From NCBI GenBank assembly GCA_948474755.1, contig CAOLHI010001829.1:124001-188000 (forward strand): a DNA stretch of 64,000 nt, in the 5' to 3' direction. A program made the position numbers and the translations under genes. This document shows positions 22,901-34,798 of this stretch, piece after piece. Under the pieces are notes generated by a model. It searched no databases. It was not told where the DNA came from and saw only the letters and a list, made by a program, of their open reading frames with translations. Numbering within the stretch: position 1 is the first letter of the stretch; the number at the start of each line of letters is the position of its first letter. Source of the stretch: Ctenosaura bakeri (Eukaryota > Chordata > Lepidosauria > Squamata > Iguanidae).

Positions 22901-24950
22901 TGAAATATGGGGGGGGAATCTGTCACCAACCTCATAACCACACTATCGACCCTGCCTTTATATACGGGGGATGTGAACCATGTCCAGAGCAACACAGGAA
23001 CAATCACTGAAAGCATACCAGTCCATTTAATGTTCCATAGATGCACAGAACAGTAACCAATATTAACTATCCACTGATATTCCAATCTGAATGCTGGTGA
23101 CAGAAGATTAGAGTCTAGGTCTGTGTTTTAAAAAGGCATATTCTGAAACTAAAATGGATATTGCAAACTATGAAAGCATACTCTTTGGAAAAAGCCTACA
23201 AGTGTTTTTTTTTTTAAAAAAAAGAGTTCTATTTATTTAATTTCATTTTATTAAAGAAGACTGAAATCTCATTGGCTTCACCAGTGGGATAGCTACATTG
23301 CTGAGTGAAAGCCAGCTTTGGCAAGAAGAACATGGCTATGGGAAGAGCAGAACAAGAAAAGGAAGAACAAGGAAGCAGTGGCAGGAAGAAGCTGCCGGTA
23401 TCCCAAACAGAGCTGCTCTCAGAGCTGAGTTACTTGGACTATCATCACTTCCTCAGTGTCTCAGCTCCAAGTACTGCATTCCCTTCCTAAGCCAGGCATT
23501 TGACAAACAGGCAGGATGGAACCAATAAGCTTTGCCCGCTGCCACTGACAATGATTCCCACTGTAACTGCATGCGTAATAGAACCTGATTTCTAAGACCC
23601 AGAAAATACCCTCCTGGCACTGTCAGGCAACTCACACTTCAAGGAAAAGTAGAGCTGTTTGCCATGACGTTATGCCAGATTTTATCTCTGGCCAACTTAC
23701 TCAGCTAATTTCCCCTAGCAATTGAGAAACAAGAAAAAATAGCATGGCTACAAAGCAAAACAGCTTCCTACAATGGACCAGAGGGAATCTCTAGAAAGTT
23801 CAGTACTCAAATTGCTTTTTTACCTGGTTAATGCAAAGAGTAGCTGGTTCTTAATTTTCATACATAAGGTATATTTCTGGCATGCGGTAGACACTCAGTA
23901 CTTAATTATTTTTAGTGATCAATTATTTAAAGGGAAAGAAGTGAAGACAATTTGGGATAAACTATGGTATGGTATTATGTCTGACATGATCCTGTGAACC
24001 GCCTACTCCCCCAGTCTGCCCCACCATCCAGAATGAATTTGATGACACTTTTGCTGAAGCAAGTTCCTATTTATTTTCTAACCTACTGAAATGAATCTAA
24101 TGGGAGACTATAACCACTGCTATCACCTGACCAAATTGACAGAAAAATTAGGTGTTCATTGACCTTGGATTTTTCTTACCTGCTAACAGGTGTTCCTTCC
24201 TTCCTTTCTTTTTTATTGCCATCAGTCAATAATCAAAGCTGTCACTTCATTTATCATTGACATTTATCTTACTGGTGAGCTCCAGGTCAATATTACACTC
24301 ATTTCAGTATAAACATTCCAGCTATAAATCTATCACCAAATAGCAGGTAAAATGTGAGACCATACTTTAGAGGCAAGAACCTGAATGCTCAGTTGCAAAT
24401 CTTTATCAGGAACTTGATTTTAAAAGACTGAAAGAACTGCTCTGAGGAGAATAGTGGCAAACAAAAAAAGATATATTAAAATGTTGCAATGGTATTTGTT
24501 TTAACAAGACATCCAAGAAAAATGAGATCTAACAAAACAAGAATGATTTGATTTATGCATTTAGACTCACATATTTATATGCTCCACTACAAATGTTATG
24601 TGCAGCCATTTAGAGACTGTCCAAAAATATAAACTGTGGCACTCTGTCTCTGAATTAGAGTTGTTAATCCTGCCTTGTGGCTAAAGTTAATTAAACAATT
24701 GAAATATTGGGTTTCAGATAATAAAAGATATCCAGACAGACAAGAAGAAACAAATACACAAAAATAATAAGATCCTAAATTACCTGCAATTGTATTTTTA
24801 AAAGCTTCAGCTTTGTGCGCATGAATTTAAATGATGCCAAGTTTTAGGCATGAAATTGCATTTTGTTTTTAGATCGAAAAAGCACCCAAGCAAGTTCTGC
24901 TTACCATTGTGTTTTGGAGAGTTTTCAAAATTACATCTTTTTAATGTTGA
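19991..24950. other. Intronic sequence with small repeats
   Basis: It contains a 22-bp tandem duplication at 21633-21676 and a (CA)n tract at 22251-22278. No TSP1-like exon or larger mobile element was recognised. Confidence 0.5.
21633..21676. repeat. 22-bp direct tandem duplication
   Basis: The unit AAATACTGGGCCTTTTATGT+TA occurs twice head to tail with one difference (GGGCC against GGACC). Confidence 0.9.
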
Positions 24951-24955
24951 ATTAC

Positions 24956-25050
24956 AGTGCAATCCGATGCATGTCTACTCAGAAATGAGCCCTGCTGTGT
25001 TGAAAGGGACTTGCTACTCAGTGGGTGTGTTCAAGATTATAGCCTTGGGA
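24956..25050. repeat. Short dispersed repeat, class uncertain
   Basis: GTGCAATCCGATGCATGTCT, ACTCAGAAATGAGCCCTGCT and GTGTTCAAGATTATAGCC form a motif widespread in sauropsid genomes. A second diverged piece lies at 25139-25195 (TTCAGAAGTGAGTTCCATTC). Confidence 0.5.
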
Positions 25051-25769
25051 TACTAAAATATCCTGCCTTCTAGCTCATTTGGACTGCAGGTAATAAAAGA
25101 GGAACAAGCCCATAACAACATGGAGTCTTCAGAATGTTTATTCAGAAGTGAGTTCCATTCTTTCCCACTTAAGCACAGTTAGGACTATAAACTGCACTTG
25201 ATTTGGTATTAATACTGCTATAGTAGAACACTATTGCTATCCTTCTTAGTGGTGATCTATGGTGCAACCTGAGATAGACACTCACTCAAAAAAGGAAATG
25301 TTCCATAACACCATTCTTAATATTCATCAACATTTTTAAATGACTGAACAAAAAGTGAAAAGGGGACAATCCTTGCTCACATGTTCAAAAGCTACATTAA
25401 AAAACAATACTCAACACCCATAAGATTGCTCAAGGTAGCAGCAAACAACAACACTTCAACAATGTAATGTTGCTCTTTCACCATTTTTTATAGTTTAGTA
25501 ACTTGGATCTTTATAATAACTTTTACAAATAAATAATTACTATCAAAGCAGATAATTACCAAAGTAGGACTGAATGATTCATATGAATACAAATGTTAAG
25601 GCACCCATCTGATGTTGTGCATTACATATCTATGCTAATTTGATTTCTGAGCCTTCTGTTCTTCTATAACCAGCTCCCACTCTCTTCCACCATTTAGTAT
25701 CACCACATCTCCATTACTATAAAACTTAGTTTATTGAAAAGAAATGAAGTTATTCCTGTTACAGTCATA

Positions 25770-26541
25770 GGCTCCTTCCACATAAGAAAGATACATCACT
25801 GTAGCGTCGTTACGTTGTGAATATATATACATGTCAAACCGGTTTGACATCCTTCTGTCATAGTTCGATCTGCTTGTGTTCAGCTCTTAGTGTGGTTCAC
25901 ATTGTTGTGAAACCAGTGTAATACAAAAATGGAAAAACTTCAATGCAAACCAACCACAATGGTGCTGCTGCATTTTTCCTGCATGCAGAAGCATTACATC
26001 AATTCACACCACAGAGGTGAGTGTTAAATTAACCAATCAGTGGTGGCACAGTGGAGGAGGGGAATAGGAGTTCCAGGAGCATTCACAATGTGGAAGCTAC
26101 AAATGATTTTCTTCATAGAATCATAGAAATGTAGAGTTGGAAGAGACCACATGGGCCATCCAGTCCAACCCCCTGCCATGCAGGAACACCCTCAAAGCAC
26201 TCCTGACAGATGGCCATCCAGCCTTTGCTTAAAAACCTCCAAGGAAGGAGACGCCACTGCACTCCAAGGCAGCATATTCCACTACCGGACAGCCCTGACT
26301 GCAAGAAGTTCTTCCTGAGGTTCATGTGGAATCTCCTGTCCTGCAGCTTGAATCCATTGTTCTTTGTCCTGGTCTCTGGAGCAGCAGAAAACAAGCCCTC
26401 TCCTTCTTCTACATGGCATCCCTTCCCTTTACTTTGACAGAAATTGGAGGGCATGCAGATAGGAATTGCGGTAAGTCAGAGTAAAAAACATCACTCATAA
26501 AACATACTGAAATGCTCCTCCACTCTAGTGTGGAAATGGCC
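25770..26541. mobile_element. TIR element split by a CR1 insertion
   Basis: The termini are GGCTCCTTCCACAT and GTGTGGAAATGGCC, an imperfect inverted pair of the same type as the other TIR elements here. ATA flanks each side (25767-25769 and 26542-26544). The interior holds a perfect 20-bp palindrome at 25831-25850 and a CR1 fragment at 26114-26430. Without the CR1 it would be about 455 bp. Confidence 0.65.
26114..26430 (-). mobile_element. CR1 LINE 3' end
   Basis: It starts on the plus strand CATAGAATCATAGAAATGTA (CR1 3' end reversed). The minus strand gives a CR1 ORF2 C-terminal stretch (RRFHMNLRKNFL) that then goes out of frame, so it is a dead copy. Confidence 0.85.
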
Positions 26542-26925
26542 ATAGTATAATTTCATTACTTCCTAGTTATTTGCAAAAAATAAGTTATGATCACATTACT
26601 ATTTGTCTGTAACTAACTATTTCTAAGCCCTCCTTTGAAACTTGATCACTCTTCCCATGAGAGTAACATCACATAGAACTAATCATGATGGACATAAATT
26701 TAGAGAAGAAACTGAGTATAAAGCAAAGGCTGGGACTGACTTCATATAACAAGGAGAAGAAGATTACTTTTGAGTCATATTTCAGAGAAGAAAAGTATTT
26801 TACTAAAAATTTATTACTTGAACTTAGATATGCAAAATTTTCTAGATATCATTATATCAGGTAATTATTGTTAAATGAGAGGTGAGCATGCTCCAGAACC
26901 CAGAGGTTTCCCTTCCCCTATTATA

Positions 26926-27497
26926 GGCCCTTTTCACATTGAGGCTTCTCGCGCGAGCGGGGGAGGCCGGCTCGCGCGAGAAGCCTTCTCCGGGAGGCTG
27001 CTGCTTCCCCCTCCTTCCTTCCGCAGGCAAAGGAACAAGCGGGGAAGCGGCAGCCTCCTGGAGGAGGCGGCGGCTCGCGCGTCCGCCCCCCACGCGAAGC
27101 AGGAGGCTCGCGTGTCCGCCCCCCCACAAAGCAGGAGGCTCGCGCGTCCACCCCTCCGCGAAGGAGCCTCGCGTGTCCGCCCCCCTCGCGAAGAAGAAGG
27201 CTGTTGCGTCCGTCGCGCTAGCGCCCCGCCCCTTCCTTCCGCAGGGGCGGAGGGAAGGAAGCGCGACCCGGCCGCCTCCCTGACGCTCCGCACAGGAGGT
27301 AAGTGCGCGCGGGCGCTAGGAGCGCTGCGCGAGCGCGGGTGATTTTCGCTTTGAGGCGAAAATCAAAAAACCCGCAATCGCGCCACTGCAGCCCCGTGAG
27401 CGTGGCAGAAGGGGGAGTGCGTCGTGCAGAGCAACGCTCCCACTCCCGCGAGGCTCACGGGGCTCTCACGTGACAGAAAGCCCATGCGAAAAGGGCT
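26926..27497. mobile_element. CpG-rich TIR element, family G, copy 1
   Basis: Termini GGCCCTTTTCACAT and ATGCGAAAAGGGCT are an inverted pair, flanked by ATA and TTA. The 572-bp interior is strongly GC-rich with dense CpG (many CGCG runs), in sharp contrast to the AT-rich surroundings. It shares TCGCGCTAGCGCCCC, CTTCCTTCCGCAG and a splice-donor-like CAGGAGGTAAGTGCG with the copy at 48150-48579. ORFs up to 155 codons in several frames are a product of high GC. Confidence 0.75.
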
Positions 27498-29479
27498 TTA
27501 GTCTCCTTCACAGTTCCTAAGGACTACAGTACACTATTGTGATTGGAATGATATTGCATTGCCCTCAAAACTATTTTAAAGTGTTTTTGAGTAGTGGAGA
27601 GTGCTTTTCCAAACCATTTTTTCTATCCTAAATGCTTTAGAAGTGCTGGGATAGAGGGGAGGTTATCAGAAATCCAAGGAGCCAAACTGGACCCCGCCCC
27701 CTCCAGGCCACATGAGAACAGTGGAGAGCACAGTCACCACTTTGGTTTATACTTAGACAATATTTATCACCCATCATTAACTGAAAATAAAAACTCTAAG
27801 GGCACTTGATCTTACACACCGAAGTGCAAAAGTTTTGCAGCCAAACCTTCTTTCAATAAACAATTAAATTTTACTACTCTTAACTCCTCAAACAACTCAT
27901 GCCTTTGACTCATTGGCAGTAAGTCAACATTTCCTTCTGGATATTGTGCTGATCTCGCTCACTAGCTCTTAACATCATTTTTATTTAATTATGTTTCCAA
28001 ATTCTTCTGTATATATCAATCGGTGTTTTGGAGTTGTTCATCACTTAACATTCTACATCTTTGATTTTTTATTTTGCCTTTAAGAAAAATGAGTTTGTAA
28101 CCTCCCGTCAGCTCCCCCAGGGGCTCCTATATGACAGAAAAGCTCACAGAGGTTTCCCAAAAGGCACGTAATATAAGTCATCCCATGAGATAACAATTTG
28201 TTTAGTTGGAGGGCAGGTAAGGTGTTTGGTGTACTGTGGTACACCTGGAACCATAATTACCTGTGTAATGATACTATTGCATGCATGACATACACTCAGA
28301 CTGAGTTGGTTGGCTACCCAGTTGCCAGCCAGCAATGACACGCTGCTGTTGTTCATTTAAAATCATGAAAAAGCAATCCTGAAAGATCAACTTTTTTGCC
28401 CTGAAAATGCCAGCCGTTGGATATTTGGTATGGTCTTAACATCACTGCACTTTACCTGCAAAGTTTAACACTTAAGAATACTGTTTTAGCTCAGCAGAAA
28501 TACCAAAATGCCATTTCACATCTTCCTATTTCATCACTTGAGTGCCAATTTGGAGCTGATGAGCGGCTGATCATTATCAAGATAATGAAGCTGTGGAAGC
28601 ACAGCAATAACCTTTTACAGTGGGGTAAAATTCTACAAAAAGTGTTTGACACAGGTAGATTAGTATTAGTGGTAAAGGTCACTTTAACACTGTATTCATT
28701 ATGTTATTTAAGTGGAAAGATTCATTGGAAATCACATGTATAACAACTTAGTATTTATTAACCAAAGGATGATTCATCGCTCATTTCAATACTCTACAAA
28801 AAAAATCCATCCAGATTACAATCTCAGGTTCAGGAGATTCTCAAACTAAAGCCAATTTATCATTCTAGAACATTAAAAGAGAAAATAACCTTAGATTTTC
28901 TAGATTTTGTGTCTTTTTAAAATGGATTCAGAACATAGTTCTTTGTGTGGGCAGAAATCAGGAATACCTGTAGATGTCAATACTCATTCAGTAAAGTAAA
29001 ACATGAAAGGTAAGAACTCTCTTTAGACTAAATAAGATATGACAGCTAGCATCCTCTATTACAGCCTACGTTACATAACTTTATATATACTTACATTACA
29101 GAGGCACTAAGAAACCTTGTTAGCAAACTGTGAAGATGCATAACAGGACTAGCCAGTGTCCATGCCATGCACATTGGTTCTTATGTGCATTAGTCATGGC
29201 TCTTCTATGTAGTAACATCAGCAGCTCCTTACCACCCAATTCTAATTTTCATAGATGTAAGTCCATTCAAGAAGATGTCACCAACAGGATTCTAGCCAAC
29301 ATCTTGTATTTCTCCAGAGGTACAGGTCATTTCCTACCTTCTACCTAACTGAATCTTTAACTGAAGCTTACAAATAATATGTGAATGATAAAATGCAATA
29401 ACAAATACACACTGTATAACTGACATGTTATTTGAATCCCCAAGTCCCACAACAGGCAACAATGGCTTCGATAGTTCAG
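27498..29479. other. Intronic sequence, nothing recognised
   Basis: It holds a 108-codon chance ORF at 28417-28743 with no recognisable domain. No TSP1-like exon was found. Confidence 0.5.
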
Positions 29480-29480
29480 G

Positions 29481-29535
<55 letters not shown>

Positions 29536-29537
29536 AA
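29480..29537. repeat. (GAAA)n tetranucleotide microsatellite
   Basis: About 14 uninterrupted units. The Lys/Glu/Arg-rich ORFs across it are an artefact. Confidence 0.97.
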
Positions 29538-30794
29538 TGGTGCAACTAAAGCCAGCCCATTCTACCAACAGTTGTGGAACGCTGCTACCAATTTTCTGCT
29601 TGTTTCTCTGTTTTGTTTCTTAATTGCACATAGTATATTTGTCTGTTGTGTTTTCCAGGTCTTCTCATGATTTATTTATACTCTAGGCATATAAATCTGC
29701 TGAATGGAAAACAGTTCAAAAGTTTTATCCCATTGAGCAAGAAGCTGTGAGACGTTTTCTTCATTTGTTCATTTTTCTGTTCATTTTGGGACTTCTTTCT
29801 CTATGGTTTTAAACAAAAAAAGTTAGCACCAAAAATGTTTCTACACAAACCAATATTTTTGTACAAAATACATTTTTTCTACAAAAATGACTAGTTGTCA
29901 TTTCTTCTGACCTAACAATCCCTGCCTCTTTCTGTTCTCACACAGAGCCAAAAAATCTCACAGAGGTTGACAGTTTTTGATACACTATCTCAACGTGCTA
30001 AGATAACCTTCCTAAATAATGATGAGAAAATCTGTGAATATTCTTCACATCCCAACTACTGTAATGCCCAACTGATGAGAGAGTGTTTTACTGCCAAGGA
30101 AGATCTATGGGGTTAAAATATATTCAGGTAATTTCATTTTATCTCTCTGTACTATATTTGCTGTTCAGTTGCATTTTATGTAGAATTTGATAGCACTGAT
30201 TAGCCTGGTTCACTCAAGTGTAGCCTGCAGACACAATCACCACAACCTATGTGTATATGCTTTGAAAAAAAAATCATATTAGATTCCAGGTGTATGTAAG
30301 TCCCCTCACTCTGGACTAGATATGCAGAAACATATAAAGCTGCCTTAAACCAAAACAGATAATTGGTGAGATCATCCCAACATCAAGGACTCAAAAGTAC
30401 ATAACTATACTCTACGCTGGCAAAGCCACACTTCCAATACCTTTTCATTATACATGTATTTACTGCCTATCAATTTTTACCAAGGTTTCCTCGTCTCGTT
30501 GGATGTCTCTCTATTTTATTTATGATCTCACAGCAGGAATGGAAGTCAATCAGGAGATGGTTTCAAGAGACAATGAAGCATATAGTTAAACCTCCTAAGC
30601 TAATGAAAGTAAGAGGAAGGAAAAAAACAAACAAAGGCACGGTGTCATGAAAAATAGATTCTATTTGTGATACACTGAATAAGGAAAGTTCAAGATATGC
30701 CAACTCCAAGAATAATGACATATCCAGGTTTAATTAATATTTTTCAGGATAAGGGGGAGAAGTCTTTTTTGATTCATCAATGTATCAGTGATGG
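29538..30794. other. Intronic sequence, nothing recognised
   Basis: No exon or repeat signature was found. Confidence 0.5.
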
Positions 30795-31107
30795 ACTTGA
30801 TAAGGATGAACAAACTGGAGTTTAATCCAGTCAAGACAAAGGTCAGTCAAAATGTAGATGAGTGAATAGGGATTCAGCTTGTGCTGGGTTGAGGTTTTAC
30901 TCTTTCTTGATATCTCAGGTTCACAGCCAGGAGATACTCCCCTCAAACCTGAGTCCAGAGGCCCAGATTTCTGTGCTAGTCAAGAGCGTGTTCCCACAGT
31001 GAAAACTAGTGTATCAGCTACACATGTTCCTGGAGGTGTCAGATCTGACTACAGTGGCACATGGCTTAATCACATTTCATTTGGATTATTGAAAATGCAC
31101 TCTTTCT

Positions 31108-31179
31108 AGGTGCATTGTGAATTAATAGATGTTGTTTAATAAAAATATTAAAAAAAAAAAAAGAAAAAAAAAGAAAAAA
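31108..31179 (+). mobile_element. Tiny poly(A)-tailed retro-insertion with 17-bp target duplication
   Basis: GAAAATGCACTCTTTCT occurs at 31091-31107 and again at 31180-31196, flanking 72 bp that end TTTAATAAAAATATT and an A-rich tail. The perfect direct repeat and the tail are hallmarks of target-primed reverse transcription. The source transcript is unknown. Confidence 0.8.
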
Positions 31180-31274
31180 GAAAATGCACTCTTTCTGATA
31201 AGTTCTCAAAAACTTCAGCAGGTCCAAAATACTACAGTCAGGCAATTGACTAGGCTGGCTACAAGAACCATGAA

Positions 31275-31469
31275 CAGAGACATATCTAGAGTGGGGCAAG
31301 TAGGACACATGCCCTGGGCAGCAATGCCAAGAGGTGCAAAAAAGCTGTACTAGAAGATTTAATAGTGGTGGTGGCAGCGGTGGCGGAGGAGGAAGACAGG
31401 GTTACTCCAGAGATAGCGGCGTAACTTCCACATTTGTCCTAGGTGCTGTTTAGTCTAGATACACCTCTG
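31275..31469. mobile_element. hAT-like MITE inserted in the L2
   Basis: It starts CAGAGACATATCTAGA and ends TCTAGATACACCTCTG, an imperfect inverted pair beginning CAG as in hAT elements. It sits between two consecutive parts of the L2. An 8-bp target duplication is not clear. Confidence 0.55.
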
Positions 31470-32684
31470 TTCTCTTTTACAACACTTTCTGTGTGTGTGT
31501 CTGTCTATCACTCTTCTTTGTGAACAATTAAAAGTGCGGGGGATGAACTGTGAAGCCATTATGTAACTTGGCTTCTGGCTGTCTCAAAAGATGACATCTT
31601 CCTATATGTGCCTGCCTGAGTTTCAAGATCTTCACAGGGGAAGGCTTTTCTTTTTCTTTTATAAACCCACCACCATCACAAGCAGGTCTGCTGAGGACAT
31701 GTGAGAGGGCCTTCCTGCTGCTTGCTCCTAGACTGTGGAACTCTCTCCCATTGGAGGCTAAGCTGGTCCCTTTGGATCTCTTTCCACCAGCGGGTAAAGA
31801 TCTTTTAAACAAGCTTTGGCCATTAACTGAATGCTGAGGAAGGGGCTTTTAATGGGGATTGGAAAATATTGTACCTTTCCCTTCATTTTTTAAAATGCTA
31901 TTAAGTGACTTTTAACGCAGTGCTGTTTTTTAACATGATAGTGTAATGATATGAAAATTATTAATACAGTAAAACTAACTTTCATGTATCATTAAAAATC
32001 TATTTAAGCTGGGATAGTTTCAATGTTTTAAAACAGATGAACATTTATATCTTGTGAAAGAATAGCAAGATTTTTATGTTATATATATATTGGACAAAAA
32101 ATGCAATTATTGTCCTCCTAAATAATTGTTAATGCATTCTCATTCTAATGAAATATACGAGAAACCAGTAAATTAACATAGCAATTTTCAAGTATGTAAC
32201 TGAAATTCAAGAATAAAATTACCTATTCCTGTGAGCTAGCTTCAAGGCTAATATAAGAAGCCTGCTGGTCAGAAGCATACTACCCTCTATTAACAGAGGG
32301 ATGTTAACCTCTGTAAAAAGATCATCAAACCTACTAATACATTCTCACAGTTGTTTACTGGATGCTCCTCTTAAGCATTGCTCATGATTTTTCATCTTGG
32401 CATGAGAGTTTGAGTTTCTGCTGGTGGTCATGGGGCCTTTTGCTACTATTACAAAGAAAGAAAGCTATTGAGAGGTGTCATGTGGAGACCTGGGCCAACC
32501 AGGACTATAACTGACCAGGCCTGCTGTCTGTTCTCCCTCCCTGGAGAAGCAGCACCCTTCTATATAATTACCACCCCCTGGCTCCTTCTCCACACTTACT
32601 CACACTTCTGCTTTCTCCAAACCCACAACCTTTGTGGATATAGGGCAAAGTGTCTTCAGGTTCATCCCAAATGAATGGGTAACT

Positions 32685-33273
32685 TGTGGTAGCATGTGTA
32701 CATGAGCTAAAATTGAAGAAACACTGTATTGAGGCTGCTCTTATAAAAAATAGAATAAAATCTTTATTAAAAGAACTAACAGGAGAAAGGTATCAAGCAA
32801 TTCAATGTTATCAAGCAGAAAAGAACTGCCAACCCTTAACAGGCAAACACTTCCCTAAGTTAACAAGCCCTTAGCTTTTCTCCCACTCTCTTCCACCTCC
32901 CACTGAAGGAACTTCACTCATATGCTTCTTTGACTTTCCCAGTTCAAAGGGTTATCGTCCTCTTCAAAGTTCCACTTTTTGATCCCTTTCAGAGGTGGAC
33001 AGGTTACTTCTTTTCCCCACACTTAGACCTCTAAGAAGCTAACCCACTCCCAGAAACACTCTCTTTGTTTACTGGATGCTCTGACTCTTTTAAAACTCAC
33101 TGAAGAAATCCTTCGCTAGGCTCTGTTTCTGGTATTTGCCTGTTCTGCTGACTCACCCACATACCCTCTCCCTCTGACTAAACTGGGTTCTTTAGTCAGA
33201 GAACCAATCAGATTAAATTACCTTCTGTTGCTAGGGCTGCCCTGCAGGCCACACTCTCCTAAGGTTTGTCACA
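32685..33273 (-). mobile_element. Candidate LTR, minus strand
   Basis: On the minus strand it runs TGTGACAAACC to a CA end. It has an ATTGG (CCAAT-box) motif, TTTTAAAAGAG as a possible TATA box, and AATAAA (complement at 32763-32768) near the 3' end. No target duplication was seen and no second copy exists in the window, so this could be another repeat type. Confidence 0.35.
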
Positions 33274-33532
33274 AGAGGTTTCAACTGTCTGGTGAGTGCA
33301 AAAATACCATAACCCGGGGACCTCTGAGGGTTCATGGAACCATCACAGGGGGTCCACAAAGCCCTGCTGCTGGACACCAACAACAGTGGCAGCAACAGGG
33401 ATGTGGCAGCAGGGTGGTGGTGCAGATGTCAAGGGAGCCGTTTCAACAAGGGAACAGTTTCAGCACCTGCATTCCCCCACCAACTACACATCCCTGATGG
33501 AAGGGACATGGCAGTAGGCATGTGTGCACACC

Positions 33533-33722
33533 TACACTATGACCCTGGAGAGCAGAGTTTGAATCCCCACTCAGCCATAGAATCCCACTGGGTAACCTCA
33601 GACAAATCACATTCTTTCAGCTTCAGAGAAAGGCAAAGGCAAAAAATCTTGCAAGAAAACCCCCTTGATAGGTTTGTCTTATGGTCAACAGAAGTCAGTT
33701 TTCAAAGGGAGGGACATGATGG
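33533..33722 (+). repeat. Sauria-like SINE, 5'-damaged
   Basis: The B-box region GAGTTTGAATCCCCACTCAG, then AGAAAGGCAAAGGCAAAAAA and CCCTTGATAGGTTTGTCTTA. The tail is diverged. Confidence 0.7.
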
Positions 33723-33756
33723 CTAGAAAGAACCTTCCCAGTAAAGTGGCACTTTA

Positions 33757-33955
33757 CTGTTGTGTTCCTTCAAGTCACTTCACTTCAGACTTATGGTGAC
33801 CCTAAAATGAACATATCACAGGGCTTTTGGGCATGGATTGGCAAGATTTGTTCAAAAGGGGGTTGCCTTTGTCTTCCTTTGAGGCTGGGAGATTGTTACC
33901 TGCCCAAGGTCACCCGGTGTCTGAGCGGGATTTGAATCCTAGTTTCCAGAAGCTT
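33757..33955 (-). repeat. Sauria-like SINE
   Basis: In reverse: TGTTGTGTTCCTTCAAGTCA, then GACTTATGGTGACCCTAAAA and CCTGCCCAAGGTCACCCGGT, ending GGATTTGAATCCTAG (B-box). It lies head to tail-opposed with the copy 34 bp away. Confidence 0.75.
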
Positions 33956-34597
33956 TTTATAATAGATATATGAATCTTTAAAACTACATTTAAATATTTA
34001 AGTCTTATGTTAAGTCTTGGAGTGCCTGGTAACAAATTATATTTATAGGAAGTCCTTAGTAAAGAAAAGATTAAGAACCACTGCCTTAACAAATATGAGA
34101 TAAGCTTTGTCTCCTCTGTTTCAAGACAGAGATGTATAAACTTCCTATTGGCAGATGTCTGTTGTTATCAGTTTTGGAGTGCATATTGGCAGGTTCCTCT
34201 GACTGCCTGAGCGAACTATCGGAAATAGATCTATTTTCCCCCTTCAGATTAATAAATAATCACTGAAGCATATTAGTGTCAGCACCCTTACTCCCAGATG
34301 ATGTAATCAGGGGCCACTGTGGCCATTGTCTCCTGCAGTCCTACAAACATTGATGGATGTTTCCCAATGTTTCCTGGTCAAAGCTTTCTGAAGGGGGTGT
34401 TAGTGGTGGAGACTGGAGAGGGTCCTTTTGATATCTTGGGGAGGGTGGCAGAAGTAAACTTTAATCACTCCTGAGCATTCTTTTATTTGATGAAGTATCA
34501 GAGGACAGGGCTGTCCAATTTAAAGGCCAGAGCTCATCTGAAATTACAGAGGCATAAGAAGGGAGAGGATGGGCCTGAAGTTTCTCATCAGCAGCTG

Positions 34598-34798
34598 ACC
34601 CTTTCATACTACACAGTAATAGCACTATGATCCCACTTTAACAGACATGGCTATATCCTATGGGCTTCTGAGGTTTATCATTTGGTGAAGCATTAGAAAA
34701 GATTTCTGGTAGGGAATTCTAAATGGTTCTCCCTAAACTATCACCATGGTAGTTCAAGTGGAATCATACCATTATAATTTGTAGTGCAAAAAGGTCCC
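34598..34798. mobile_element. MITE related to family M (variant)
   Basis: ACCCTTTCATACTACACAG at the left and TTGTAGTGCAAAAAGGTCCC at the right are inverted. The arms include GATCCCACTTTAACAGACAT, and the centre is GGGAATTCTAAATGGTTCTC. Confidence 0.75.

Larger units (their letters stand above)
30795..31830 (+). mobile_element. L2-type LINE relic with two later insertions
   Basis: ACAAACTGGAGTTTAATCCA (NKLEFNP-like) marks the reverse transcriptase region, then GGATTCAGCTTGTGCTGGGT. AGATCTGACTACAGTGGCAC and TTGGATTATTG precede a decayed LDYCNAL motif. AACTTCAGCAGGTCCAAAATAC follows. From about 31595 come GTGCCTGCCTGAGTTTCAAG and TGGAACTCTCTCCCATTGGA (reads WNSLPLEAKLV). It is interrupted at 31108-31179 and 31275-31469, and the frame is broken throughout. 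Confidence 0.75.

Noticed and set aside
26875..27342. 155-codon open frame, Arg/Ala/Pro-rich
   Set aside because: It lies across a CpG-rich TIR element. Open frames exist in several overlapping frames on both strands, as expected from high GC. No domain is visible.
28417..28743. 108-codon plus-strand ORF
   Set aside because: No domain, no flanking splice logic, and an intronic position antisense to the gene.
29357..29623. Lys/Glu/Arg or Phe/Leu/Ser repeat proteins
   Set aside because: These are translations of the (GAAA)n microsatellite.
31528..31812. 94-codon minus-strand ORF
   Set aside because: It is antisense to the L2 relic, whose plus strand reads WNSLPLE.
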